From Oligoflexales bacterium (GTDB taxonomy: Bacteria > Bdellovibrionota_B > Oligoflexia > Oligoflexales > RGVZ01): a stretch of DNA of 64,000 nucleotides. The notes below the pieces were generated by a model. It did no database searches and was not told the DNA's origin. It saw nothing but the letters and a program-made list of their open reading frames with translations. The stretch is from positions 1-64,000 of the forward strand of contig CANFEB010000005.1 of assembly GCA_947445775.1 (NCBI GenBank), given 5' to 3'. Made by a program: the position numbers and the translations under genes. This document shows, in pieces, positions 53,229 through 62,362 of the stretch (the stretch's first letter is position 1; each line of letters begins with the position of its first letter).

Positions 53229-55964
53229 CTACAAAACGGCCTTGGCGGGCAAGTCTTTAGACTTCTTCCAGCCCTCAAACCAAACCACGCACATGGTCGC
53301 CAGAAACGTCGAAGACCAGGTTGCGGCGACAACCCCAACCGCCATCGCTACGGCGAAGTTCCAGATGCTGCCCGTTGCAAAGAATATAATTCCCAACAAA
53401 GACAGCAGCGTACAAACCGACGTGTTGATGGACCGCCCCAACGTCTCATTGACGGCATTATTCACGTTTTCGCGCAGGGGCCGCCGGGGATGCAACTCAA
53501 GGTTTTCACGAATCCGGTCGTAAATGACGACCGTGTCGTTAACGGTATAGCCGGCAACGGTCAACAGCGCCGCAATCGACGTCAAGTCGAATGAGCGCTG
53601 AGCTAAGACGTAGAAGCCGAGAACCAGCAGGATGTCGACCACCATCTTGACCACGGTTCCAGGGGCGAAGCGGATATCAAAACGCAGCATAATGTAGAGA
53701 ACGATCCCGATCAGGGCGTACAAGAGCGATGCGGCGCCCTGGGTGCGGAGCTCCTTGCCCACCTGTGGGCCGACGTAGTCGACACGCAGGATTTCCGGGT
53801 TGGCACTGCTCAAATCAGCCATCAAATTGGCCCTGAATCTATCAGTGCGGGAATCGATGTTGATGGTTTGTTCGGATGACATGGCGCTGGCTTGGGCACC
53901 CGTGGACTTTTTCTCGTCGCGATCAAAACGCAGCAAGTATTGCTGCTTTCCGCCGCTAAGTGCCTGGACCGTGACGTCGTCGATCCCGGCTTTGCGGGCT
54001 GCGTCTACTAACTGAGCGGAGGTGACGGTCTGAGCGAATTTGACCTCGACTTCTGTTCCCCCGGCAAAATCAACGGCCCAGTTCATTCCTTTGGTGGAAA
54101 GGGTGCCAAGGGATGCCACGACCAAAACAAGCGGCAGGGCAATGGCCATGGGAGCCTTACCAAGAAAATTGAAATTGAGGGGCTTGTGCACTTTCTGCTC
54201 GCTGGACCCGCCAAGCCAAGAGCGGATCTCCCGTTCTGACTTGCAGCGTGAAACGACCCAATCAAACATCAGACGCGAACAATAAAGCGAAGTGAAAAGA
54301 GAGACCAGCAGACCGAGGAGCAGGGTGATCGCAAATCCCCGAATCGGGCCGGATGAATTGGTTTGGAGCAGTACTGTTGCGGCAATCAAGGACGTGGCAT
54401 TGGAGTCGACAATCGTCCAGAAGACACGCTGAAAGCCAAGTTCAAGGGCCTTGCGTCCGGTTTTGCCTTCGCGGAGTTCCTGGCGAATGCGTTCATTGAT
54501 AAGGACGTTGGCATCAACGGCCATGCCCAGAGTTAGAATGAAGCCTGCGATTCCCGGCAGTGACAGGGAAAAGTTGAACATGGCCATCAATGCGAGCAGG
54601 AAGACGCCGTTGAGCGTTAGGGCGAGGGTCGCGATAAACCCCGGGCGGCGGTAGTAAAGAAGGATGAAAGCAAAAACAAACAACAGGCCAACTGCTGTTG
54701 AACGAATGCCCTGATTTGCCAGCTCCGGGCCGAGGCTCGCACCGACTTGGCGTTCTTCGAGGACTTTAATGGTCGCCGGCAAGGCGCCCGACTTCAAAAT
54801 CAGGGACAGCTGATTGGCTTCCTCGATGATCTTGTCATAGCCCGTTCCGGAACCGAGCGTGATTTGAGCGCTGCCGCCGGAGATTTTCTGCTGGATGACC
54901 GGAGCGGATTGCACGACGTCATCCAAGACAATGGCCATGCGGCGCTTGACGTTGGCGCCAGTAATACTTTCGAAACGTTTTCCGCCGATGCCGGTGAATT
55001 GCATGGAAACAACCGGGCGCTGGTCGAGCTGGGAGTTGTCAACGGTAACGAAGGCATCGAGCACATCTTCGCCAGTCAATTCCGTTGCGGCTTTTACCAC
55101 ATAGGAACGGTAGCGAGTCTTGCCGCCGACGAGAGTTTCTTCGGTGAACAAAAGCTCCCGATCAACGGGGATCAGCGGTTTGGCCAAAGCGAGGATGGCG
55201 TTGCGATCCTCGGAAACGAGGGCGAACCCAGTCATGTCGCGCTCGGCTTGGATGTTCTCGGGGAGTTTTGCAGCGATTTCATTGAATCCGGTGAAATCGT
55301 CATCCACGATTTTGAATTTCAGTTGGGCTGTGCGCCCCAAAAATTCTTTGGCTTTTGCAGGGTCTTTGAAGCCAGGAAGCTGCACAAGAACGGAATTATC
55401 GGCGCGGCGGCTGATGATCGGTTCAGCCACGCCCCATTTATCGACGCGCGAGCGCACCACGCGCTCGGCCTGGTCAATGGCCGCCGCCTTGATGTCTTTG
55501 ATCCGGTCTTCAATAAATGCAAATTCAATCGTGTTGCCGGAGATGCTGCCTTCTTGCTTTAGGCCCCGAAAGGCCTCCGTGAAGGCTTTTTTGAACTTCT
55601 CCATGTCGGTGCCACTGGCCATTTCGACGTGGAGTTTGGCCTGACCTTTGACCACATAGCTGGTCTGGATGGTCATGCTCTTTTCTTTGACCCAATCGGG
55701 AAGCTCCGTGCCGATCCGCCCAAGCTTGTTTTCGACCGCCTCAGTGGTGTCGACGCCAAGCACCAGTTGGACTCCGCCCTGCAGGTCGAGTCCCAGGTTG
55801 ACGTAGGCTGCGGGGAGCCATTTAGGCAGTTTTGCCTTCACGGCCGCAGGGTCGTTACGCACCTCAGGCGGCAACGAGAAATAAACGATGGATGGAATGC
55901 CCGCCAATAGGCCAAGCACCGTCAAGACACTCACAAAGATCAATCGGAAACGCATCTGATTCAT
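53229..55964 (-). CDS. secDF: SecD-SecF fusion protein translocase subunit
   Basis: 911 residues from ATG 55962-55964 behind GGAG; the longer frame has no support. SecD part: GLDLQGGVQLVLGVD, large periplasmic P1 region, GSGTGYDKI, and six helices ending near residue 570. SecF part: NWAVDFAGGTEVEVKFAQ, VGPQVGKELRTQGAASLLYA, TVAGYTVNDTVVIYDRIREN. Together twelve helices. It uses the proton gradient to pull exported proteins out of SecYEG. Fusion into one chain is known in several lineages. Confidence 0.93.
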   Translation of the reverse strand: MNQMRFRLIFVSVLTVLGLLAGIPSIVYFSLPPEVRNDPAAVKAKLPKWLPAAYVNLGLDLQGGVQLVLGVDTTEAVENKLGRIGTELPDWVKEKSMTIQTSYVVKGQAKLHVEMASGTDMEKFKKAFTEAFRGLKQEGSISGNTIEFAFIEDRIKDIKAAAIDQAERVVRSRVDKWGVAEPIISRRADNSVLVQLPGFKDPAKAKEFLGRTAQLKFKIVDDDFTGFNEIAAKLPENIQAERDMTGFALVSEDRNAILALAKPLIPVDRELLFTEETLVGGKTRYRSYVVKAATELTGEDVLDAFVTVDNSQLDQRPVVSMQFTGIGGKRFESITGANVKRRMAIVLDDVVQSAPVIQQKISGGSAQITLGSGTGYDKIIEEANQLSLILKSGALPATIKVLEERQVGASLGPELANQGIRSTAVGLLFVFAFILLYYRRPGFIATLALTLNGVFLLALMAMFNFSLSLPGIAGFILTLGMAVDANVLINERIRQELREGKTGRKALELGFQRVFWTIVDSNATSLIAATVLLQTNSSGPIRGFAITLLLGLLVSLFTSLYCSRLMFDWVVSRCKSEREIRSWLGGSSEQKVHKPLNFNFLGKAPMAIALPLVLVVASLGTLSTKGMNWAVDFAGGTEVEVKFAQTVTSAQLVDAARKAGIDDVTVQALSGGKQQYLLRFDRDEKKSTGAQASAMSSEQTINIDSRTDRFRANLMADLSSANPEILRVDYVGPQVGKELRTQGAASLLYALIGIVLYIMLRFDIRFAPGTVVKMVVDILLVLGFYVLAQRSFDLTSIAALLTVAGYTVNDTVVIYDRIRENLELHPRRPLRENVNNAVNETLGRSINTSVCTLLSLLGIIFFATGSIWNFAVAMAVGVVAATWSSTFLATMCVVWFEGWKKSKDLPAKAVL

Positions 55965-56095
55965 TGGGGACAGCTCCTCGATTCGGCTTAGAGTAACGAC
56001 CAGCAACTGTGAACAAGGGCCTTAACGACCGATCAGGCTCAAGAGAATAGCAGAGAAATATCGACGTGCGCTACGAATCATAGATATAGGCGGCC

Positions 56096-56135
56096 CAAAA
56101 AAAAATCGCCCTGGCTTGTGGCCAAGGCGATTTTA
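56096..56135 (-). terminator. Intrinsic terminator of the Ala/Lys-rich protein gene
   Basis: AAAATCGCCTTGGC, short loop, GCCAGGGCGATTTT with one bulge, followed on the minus strand by a run of T. Confidence 0.75.
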
Positions 56136-56156
56136 CCGGTGTTACCGGAAGTCGAC

Positions 56157-56423
56157 TTACTTGTGGGCGGCACCGTGAGCAGCGCCTTCAGCCGGCGCAG
56201 CTGCTGGAGCAGCGTCGTAAGCAGCTGCCGGAGCAGCAGCTTCTTTTTTAGCTGCTTTTTTTGCTTTTTTAGCAGCTTTTTTTGCTTTCTTTACTTCTGT
56301 GTGATCAGCGGCCGGAGCAGCAGCTTCGACAGCAGCCGGAGCAGCAGCCGGAGCAGCAGCATCGTTTGCGAATGCCGGAGCAGACAGACCGATCAGAGCA
56401 GCAGCGAGAATTACATTTTTCAT
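56157..56423 (-). CDS. Ala/Lys-rich exported small protein
   Basis: 88 residues from ATG 56421-56423 behind AAGGAGAG. The signal peptide MKNVILAAALIGLSAPAFA is followed by AAAPAAAP stretches and a basic centre KKAKKAAKKAKKAAKKE, then an Ala/His end. Histone H1-like composition but exported. Its strong ribosome-binding site and clear terminator suggest a highly expressed single-gene unit. It may bind acidic polymers such as nucleic acid, LPS or peptidoglycan; this is inference. Confidence 0.7.
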   Translation of the reverse strand: MKNVILAAALIGLSAPAFANDAAAPAAAPAAVEAAAPAADHTEVKKAKKAAKKAKKAAKKEAAAPAAAYDAAPAAAPAEGAAHGAAHK

Positions 56424-56602
56424 TAGATCTCTCCTTGATACATTTATGAACCACTCGACAGAACGCACCCGAACACCGGGTTTGTGACAAAAGTGGCAAA
56501 TCGTTGTTATAAATAAACCAGTATCCTTGAATCCCGTCAAGAGGCGTCAATTGCCGTTGCCTGTTCTCGTGGTTTTGATATGGTTCGGGCCCTGTGATCT
56601 TT

Positions 56603-56692
56603 GGAGAGATGGCCGAGTGGTTGAAGGCGCACGCCTGGAAAGCGTGTAGGGTGTAACAGCTCTCGTGGGTTCGAATCCCACTCTCTCCGCCA
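56603..56692 (+). tRNA. tRNA-Ser (GGA)
   Basis: 90 nt class II tRNA. Acceptor GGAGAGA/TCTCTCC with encoded CCA, D-arm GGCCGAGTGG, anticodon loop CTGGAAA with anticodon GGA, long variable arm, T-arm GTTCGAATCC. Confidence 0.95.
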
Positions 56693-56741
56693 CTTCCGGC
56701 GTTTTCCCTCTCATGTTTAATTCAACGATTTATGGCTGTTT

Positions 56742-57518
56742 TTATTGCAGGGTTTTCAGTTCTAGGGACTGGATCCTTTGGCTGTTTTTTTTGCTTATTT
56801 CCCCGTGAGGCGTTTGTTTGTGGCTCAATTTAAAGCCAGGAAGATTTTTTGCGGCAGCCCTGTGTGCCAACTCTTTGGCGGCCAGCAAGCCAGCCCGCAG
56901 TGAGGCGGGGCGATTGTCCGGCATCGACACCGATTTACGCAGGTAGTTTCCCCAAGTAAATTCCTGAAAGGGTAGGCTGATTTCGTCGAAGCAGTCCTCT
57001 TCCCGGAGCAGCCAGGCAAGGCTGCGCAGTCGATCATCCGTCATTTTTTTAAGGGTTTTTGGCAGATCAGACGGCTGTATGTTGCGACCATCACTGTCCC
57101 GCAGATAAACCCACTGGCGCGCCTCCATGCTGCGCCAGAATTCGCCCTCCGGTAAGGCCGAAAAATCGGCAAGCATCACCGCGGGAGCCTTGGCCTCCAT
57201 GATGTTGCGGGATTCCAAATCCAAAAGTGCGAAGCTGAGATGGTGACCGTCAACCAGGTGAAGCCTGCCACCGGGACCTGTCACCACAGATATTTCGTGG
57301 TCTTCAAGGTACTCGCGACGATCGACCTCCGCCATGGCCTCAAGTGCCTTGGCGCGGATCTTGGTCTCGGCAAATCCGACTGAAGTCTGCCCCGGCAGGA
57401 GGAGGCTAATGCCGATCCATTTTGCTGGCGAAAGACCAGCAGAGGCGATTGGGATTAGCGTAAAAAAATCCGTGAATGCCAGATAAATCACAATCATCAA
57501 AGTTTTTTTCGGCCCCAA
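56742..57518 (-). CDS. Exported ParB/Srx-like protein (ParBc_2 type)
   Basis: 258 residues. An N-terminal hydrophobic segment (LMIVIYLAFTDFFTLIPIAS) acts as a signal or anchor. VGFAETKIRAKALEA and RLHLVDGHHLSFALLDL are the features of the putative ParB-like nuclease family, including the DGHHL core. Export of such a domain is unusual. The substrate and function are not known. The C-terminus is basic. Confidence 0.6.
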   Translation of the reverse strand: MGPKKTLMIVIYLAFTDFFTLIPIASAGLSPAKWIGISLLLPGQTSVGFAETKIRAKALEAMAEVDRREYLEDHEISVVTGPGGRLHLVDGHHLSFALLDLESRNIMEAKAPAVMLADFSALPEGEFWRSMEARQWVYLRDSDGRNIQPSDLPKTLKKMTDDRLRSLAWLLREEDCFDEISLPFQEFTWGNYLRKSVSMPDNRPASLRAGLLAAKELAHRAAAKNLPGFKLSHKQTPHGEISKKNSQRIQSLELKTLQ

Positions 57519-57637
57519 AAATCACCTCACAGTTCATCGCATTTCAAGTTCGGGTTACTTTATCGGAATTCCGGAGAATTCAGAAACTGGGCTACAATCA
57601 TAACACCCCAAGCACAAACAAAAGGATTATCTAGAAA

Positions 57638-59530
57638 ATGCCTAGAAAATTGCTTGCCAGCACCCTGCTCATAATTTCTGGCGTCTGCGCGCTGCCCGCC
57701 TGCAAAACTAGATCTCAAGTTGCCAGTGAAAAGGCAATTCGGATCCATCCGGTCTTGGCCTCGTTGAGAACCAGCTGCGCTGGCGCGAGTTGCCATGGTT
57801 CGGTGTCGAAAACAATCATTTCCCGGTGGCAAAGGGACAGCCGGGTGGTCAACGACTGCTTGGTCAAAAACGGTCTGAAATCTGGACCTCTGATGCCGCC
57901 TGATCAGGCCAACGCCGAAAAACTCGCGGAGTGTTTTGAGGCCTATCCGCAAGGCGCTGGACTTCACAGGGCATTTTATAAAACCCGTGATTTTGAGTCG
58001 CTGTTGCGCGCCGCGAAGCGCTCAGATGACGACATCAGTTATTTGAAAACCCTCGTAATGCCTAATCCAGAAAGCGCAACCAGGGAGCAAATGAATTTTT
58101 CCAAAGACGAGGCCAAGCTCTGGGCCGATATCGAATGGTTTGTGTCGGGCGAGGCTGAGGCCGCTATCGACAAATTATTCGATGCAGACATGACGGCAAA
58201 ATATTGCAAATCGGATCGCATTTCGAGAACTCTGATTTCTCACATGACAGAAAAATCGGCGAATCCGTTCGCCAACTGGTGGTCACGTAAAAATCTGGAG
58301 AACCAGCTGCCGATGTTTGCATGCCCTGATCCCCGCAACGGGGCGCATAATTCGGCGAGCGATTGCTTCAAGTCGTTCGGGAAGCCGGTTGATATTGGCG
58401 CGCCTCAGACGGTGGCCGACGGCGAGGTTCCGTTTCGGATTGTAAGCCTGCGCGATGTGCCGGCGCATACTTATTATTGGACGCGTGTTTCTGCAGATGG
58501 CCGTTTTGTTGGCAACGGCAGCTCCGAGGATCTTGACCCAAAGGGCGAAGGCTACGAGGCTTTTGTTGATGATCTCGCGGTTGCCAACCGACGAATCCTT
58601 GTGCGTGCCAAGTACGACCCTGCATTCACTCCTGACAACGAATGGTTTCTGTTTCAGGGCGCCAATGGCGATCACGCCCAAGCAGCATTTTGTCGCATGA
58701 GTGCTTTGCTGAATTTGAATAAAATCATTCCGCTGCCACCGGTCTGCCTTGGGCCCACCGAAAAAGACGGCAGTCATATCCACCTGTATCAGAGCATCGG
58801 GGCTGACCCTGAGGGTGGACCTTATTTGGTCGCGCAAGGAGGCTGGGAAAATGACAATGGCGGCAATTCCGCGGCTGGTGGGCGTCTCGTATTCAACGCG
58901 GATCCACTGGTTAAACAGGGCAAAAATAACCTGAATCTATTTGTCTTTGACGGCGCGGCTTCTGGGTTGGCCGACACCATGACCTTCACGAACGAGGGGG
59001 ATTGGGTGGTTTCTCCCTCAACCCGCCTGGTCGTGGGTCGCTACGGTCAGGGATCCTCAGAGCAGCACGGCTACCGCATTCATTCGCTTAACGTCCAATC
59101 CGACAATTCCAAAAAGGCCGGATACACCGTCAGCCAGAAAGTGGTCGGCGAAATTTGCAATATCGATCCAGCCTCACGGTTGCCGGCCTTTCGCGGCGGG
59201 AAAGTCCAAATTTCCTTGGATGATCGTATTCTGGCCACCCACCGCTACACTGGCGCTGAGGGCGCAGACCTTACCGGGGGATCTTCCGACGTGCTTCTCT
59301 ACGACATGCTGACTGGCAACTCCATGCAGGTGACCAATATGCCGGCGGGGATGTATGCGCTCTATCCTTCGTGGCGTTCAGATGGCTGGGTCTATTTCTT
59401 GGTGCGTGATCGCAGAGCAAATGCAGGCAAGGATTTCGTGGCGGCAACGAACGCGGCTCATTGGTTGACTCAACAGACAGGATCCAATGCGCACATCGTT
59501 GACGGCAATGACTTTGAAGCTGGGGAATGA
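57638..59530 (+). CDS. Propeller-type lipoprotein with CX4CH haem-like motif
   Basis: 630 residues; lipobox Cys22 in VCALPACKTR. C47-AGAS-C52-H53 has the spacing CX4CH rather than the usual CX2CH of cytochrome c. From about residue 265 the chain has repeated beta-propeller-like segments (TYYWTRVSADGRFVGNGSSE, TRLVVGRYGQGSSEQHGYRI, SWRSDGWVYFLVRDRR). Overlaps the next gene by ATGA, so both are made together; they may form an electron-transfer or substrate-binding pair on the outer face. Confidence 0.6.
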   Translation: MPRKLLASTLLIISGVCALPACKTRSQVASEKAIRIHPVLASLRTSCAGASCHGSVSKTIISRWQRDSRVVNDCLVKNGLKSGPLMPPDQANAEKLAECFEAYPQGAGLHRAFYKTRDFESLLRAAKRSDDDISYLKTLVMPNPESATREQMNFSKDEAKLWADIEWFVSGEAEAAIDKLFDADMTAKYCKSDRISRTLISHMTEKSANPFANWWSRKNLENQLPMFACPDPRNGAHNSASDCFKSFGKPVDIGAPQTVADGEVPFRIVSLRDVPAHTYYWTRVSADGRFVGNGSSEDLDPKGEGYEAFVDDLAVANRRILVRAKYDPAFTPDNEWFLFQGANGDHAQAAFCRMSALLNLNKIIPLPPVCLGPTEKDGSHIHLYQSIGADPEGGPYLVAQGGWENDNGGNSAAGGRLVFNADPLVKQGKNNLNLFVFDGAASGLADTMTFTNEGDWVVSPSTRLVVGRYGQGSSEQHGYRIHSLNVQSDNSKKAGYTVSQKVVGEICNIDPASRLPAFRGGKVQISLDDRILATHRYTGAEGADLTGGSSDVLLYDMLTGNSMQVTNMPAGMYALYPSWRSDGWVYFLVRDRRANAGKDFVAATNAAHWLTQQTGSNAHIVDGNDFEAGE

Positions 59531-61038
59531 AGGTGTTTAACTTAAGTCACTCTGTGAGATTCATAAAATTTATGGTCCTGCTGATTTTTGCAGGCCCAGC
59601 CCTGTCAGGCTGCAAAACTCGTTTTCGTGTAGAGAACAACTTACGTGTGGCAGCCTCTCCGCGTCCGGATGCGGTGACCATGACGGCATTTGCTCGCTAT
59701 TGTTCGGGATGCCACGCTGCTTATGGCTCAAAGGATGGGCAGGTTGATGGCGACGCGGCATGGAAAAACATCCACCGTGATGCCAAAGAAATTGCTTCAC
59801 GCCTGGATTGGAACACTGCGGCGCAGGACCACATGATGCCGCCTCCTGGTTCAAGTGAGCAGGCAGATCTCAGCAATGCCCCGAATGATCGCCAAAAGAT
59901 GCTGGCGGCAGTAACGGCGGTGTCCAGAGGTGACCTTGCCCCTGACCTGCCCCTGGACCGGATTAAACTTCAACCGGGATTCAAAATCAGTGTTTGGGCC
60001 AAGGTTCCCGGAGCACGCTCCATGACACTTGGTGATGACGGCACTGTTTATGTCGGCAGCGGCGGCCTCGGGGGGCGCCATAAAAAGGTCTATGCGGTTC
60101 AAGATCTTGACGGCAACGGATCCGGTGAATCCGTCACAGTTATTCGTGATTTTGAGGTTTCAGATCCCCAAGACAGCTTGGCCGTTCCAAACGGGGTGGC
60201 GTTTCGCGACGGCAAACTTTATGTCGGGCTCATTGACCGGATCGTCCGCTTTGAGGGCATAGCTTCAAATTTTTCTCAGAACCCGAAACCAGCTGTTGAA
60301 GTGGTGCGATTTCCCGAAGAGATGCATCACGGTTGGAAGTTCATTGGCTTCGGTCCCGACGGGCGCCTTTACGTTCCTGTTGGGGCAGATGGCAACATGA
60401 CCACCGATCCGGACCAGTTTGGGCTGATTTACCGCCTTAGTAACGACATGGCCCGCAAGGAAATATTTGCCAAGGGTGTCCGCAACAGTGTGGGATTTGA
60501 CTGGCACCCGCAAACGGGTGATCTGTGGTTCACAGATAATGGACGCGACAACCTCGTGATCAACACTCAGGGGTCGGATGATATTCCTCCCGACGAATTA
60601 AACCGTGCACCCCAGTCAGGGTTGAATTTCGGCCATCCCTTTTGTCACGCCGGCACCATAGCAGACCCCGATCCTGAATACGCCAGGCTTGGTGCCTGCG
60701 CCGACGCAGTCCCACCCGTTCAGAATCTGCTGCCCCATGCCGCGGCGTTGGGCATGCGCTTTTACACGGGCAAGAGTTATCCTCAAGAATTCCGCAACCA
60801 GATTTTGATTGCAGAGCATGGATCATGGAACCGTTCAACGCGGATCGGATACCGGGTCAGCTTGGTGCGCTTGGAGGGAAACCGGGCGACTTCCTACGAG
60901 GATTTTGCCTCGGGCTGGTTGACCCCAGAGGGCGACCGTTGGGGCCGCCCCGTGGATATTCAGGTGGCTCCGGATGGTGCGGTGCTGGTATCAGATGACA
61001 TGGCTGGAGTGATTTACCGGATCGCCTACCAGCCCTGA
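59527..61038 (+). CDS. Lipoprotein with cytochrome c and PQQ sugar-dehydrogenase-like domains
   Basis: 503 residues; lipobox Cys29 (PALSGCKTR). A small cytochrome c domain has C59-S-G-C62-H63 and a later MMPPPG that may give the distal Met. From about residue 145 comes a six-bladed glucose/sorbosone dehydrogenase propeller: LQPGFKISVWAKVPGARSMT, HHGWKFIGFGPDGRLYVPVG, VRNSVGFDWHPQTGDLWFTD, ISVAPDG-like final blade. Such proteins oxidise sugars with PQQ and pass electrons to the haem. Confidence 0.8.
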   Translation: MKVFNLSHSVRFIKFMVLLIFAGPALSGCKTRFRVENNLRVAASPRPDAVTMTAFARYCSGCHAAYGSKDGQVDGDAAWKNIHRDAKEIASRLDWNTAAQDHMMPPPGSSEQADLSNAPNDRQKMLAAVTAVSRGDLAPDLPLDRIKLQPGFKISVWAKVPGARSMTLGDDGTVYVGSGGLGGRHKKVYAVQDLDGNGSGESVTVIRDFEVSDPQDSLAVPNGVAFRDGKLYVGLIDRIVRFEGIASNFSQNPKPAVEVVRFPEEMHHGWKFIGFGPDGRLYVPVGADGNMTTDPDQFGLIYRLSNDMARKEIFAKGVRNSVGFDWHPQTGDLWFTDNGRDNLVINTQGSDDIPPDELNRAPQSGLNFGHPFCHAGTIADPDPEYARLGACADAVPPVQNLLPHAAALGMRFYTGKSYPQEFRNQILIAEHGSWNRSTRIGYRVSLVRLEGNRATSYEDFASGWLTPEGDRWGRPVDIQVAPDGAVLVSDDMAGVIYRIAYQP

Positions 61039-61093
61039 TGTTTGTCCCGTGCACAATCATTTGCCGGCCGGCACCGCTTGAAGGGATCCGTTT

Positions 61094-62317
61094 ATGGATT
61101 TTAAGCCTGAAGTTTTTACCCCGTCCTATTGGATGGAAGTCCCGGCCATAGAAGGCCAATTGACGCGCCCGCGTGACGGCGGCGGAGTCCTTGTCATCGG
61201 TTCCGGGTTGGCGGGTGTGAGTTCCGCATATTGGTTGCGCGAGGCTGGATTCGACGATCTGTCCATGATTGATTTTGCCCTGCCCCACGCCGCCACATTT
61301 CGCAATTGCGGCCATATTCTCTACGGCACCGTTGAATCGATGCAGGCCATGGTGGCGTTGCACGGTCGTGAGGCTGCGCGAGAAATCTGGGAGTTTTCGA
61401 TCGGGATCTGTCACGAGGTCCGCGACACGATCAAGCGGCTGAATCTTGACGCCGACTACAAGCAGTCTGGATATTTGGTGATGGCCATTGATGAGACTGA
61501 GGACAAGGAAATCAAGGAGTCGATCGAGCTTCTTGGCAGTATGGGTTTTGAAAACCATTATGTGGACGCGGCGAAATTGCGCCAGCTTGGTTTCAAAAAT
61601 GTTCACGGCGCAAGATTCGAAGCTGGATCTGCCCAAGCGCATCCGATGAAGTTTCGTAACGGAGTTTTGCAAAATTGTCTGGATAACGGCCTTGCCTATC
61701 ACAGCAATGTCAAAGTCACTGCGGTCGAGGAAGAGGGCGACCATGTCGTGGTGGTGACCGAGCCTTGGGGCAGACTGCGCTATGACGCTGTTGTGGTTGC
61801 CGCCAACGCCTACAATCCGTTGCTGTCTCGATATTTTGCCGAGCGTCGCCTGGTGGAGCCGTTCCGGGGGCAGATCATCACTTCAAAACCATTGCGGCAC
61901 GATTTCAAGGTCAGGCATCCCCACAGCTTTGATCATGGTTATGAATATGCCCTTGTGACCGATGACAACCGCCTTATGATCGGTGGCTGGCGCAACAACA
62001 CCCCTGGCGGTGAAGTGGGGACGTATGACATCGATCCGAACGAGAATGTGGTGCAGGGGCTGAAGGACTTCGTTCACCAGCACTACGCCATCAATGAGGC
62101 GATCGAGTGGGAATATTCATGGGCCGGCATAATGGCAGCTTCGAAAACGGGCTTTCCATTCATTGGCCCGACGACGAGTCCTCGAATATTCACCTGCGCA
62201 GGATTTACTGGTCACGGTTTCTCGTGGGCCCACGGCAGCGCAAAATTGTTGGCAGATATTATGGCGGGTAATCCGATCCCGGCCGTCTCAAAATACTTCA
62301 ATCCCAAGATGGCTTGA
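61094..62317 (+). CDS. FAD-dependent amino acid/amine oxidoreductase (DAO family)
   Basis: 407 residues from ATG 61094 behind GAAGGG. FAD-binding GVLVIGSGLAGVSSAYWLRE, RNCGHILYGT and the C-terminal GFTGHGFSWAHGSAKLLADI are typical of the DAO family, closest in feel to gamma-glutamylputrescine or sarcosine oxidases. No signal peptide, so cytoplasmic. Same strand as the two redox lipoproteins, 55 bases downstream, but a shared pathway is not proven. Confidence 0.8.
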   Translation: MDFKPEVFTPSYWMEVPAIEGQLTRPRDGGGVLVIGSGLAGVSSAYWLREAGFDDLSMIDFALPHAATFRNCGHILYGTVESMQAMVALHGREAAREIWEFSIGICHEVRDTIKRLNLDADYKQSGYLVMAIDETEDKEIKESIELLGSMGFENHYVDAAKLRQLGFKNVHGARFEAGSAQAHPMKFRNGVLQNCLDNGLAYHSNVKVTAVEEEGDHVVVVTEPWGRLRYDAVVVAANAYNPLLSRYFAERRLVEPFRGQIITSKPLRHDFKVRHPHSFDHGYEYALVTDDNRLMIGGWRNNTPGGEVGTYDIDPNENVVQGLKDFVHQHYAINEAIEWEYSWAGIMAASKTGFPFIGPTTSPRIFTCAGFTGHGFSWAHGSAKLLADIMAGNPIPAVSKYFNPKMA

Positions 62318-62362
62318 TATTTGGCGTTTTGGTCCTGGTATTTTGCCGATTAATATACTTGC

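Noticed and set aside
54747..55562. Long plus-strand open frame within secDF
   Set aside because: Shadow of the secDF coding strand; no family resemblance and no ribosome-binding site.
60857..61744. 295-codon minus-strand frame across the GSDH and DAO genes
   Set aside because: Antisense to two well-supported genes, no start signal.
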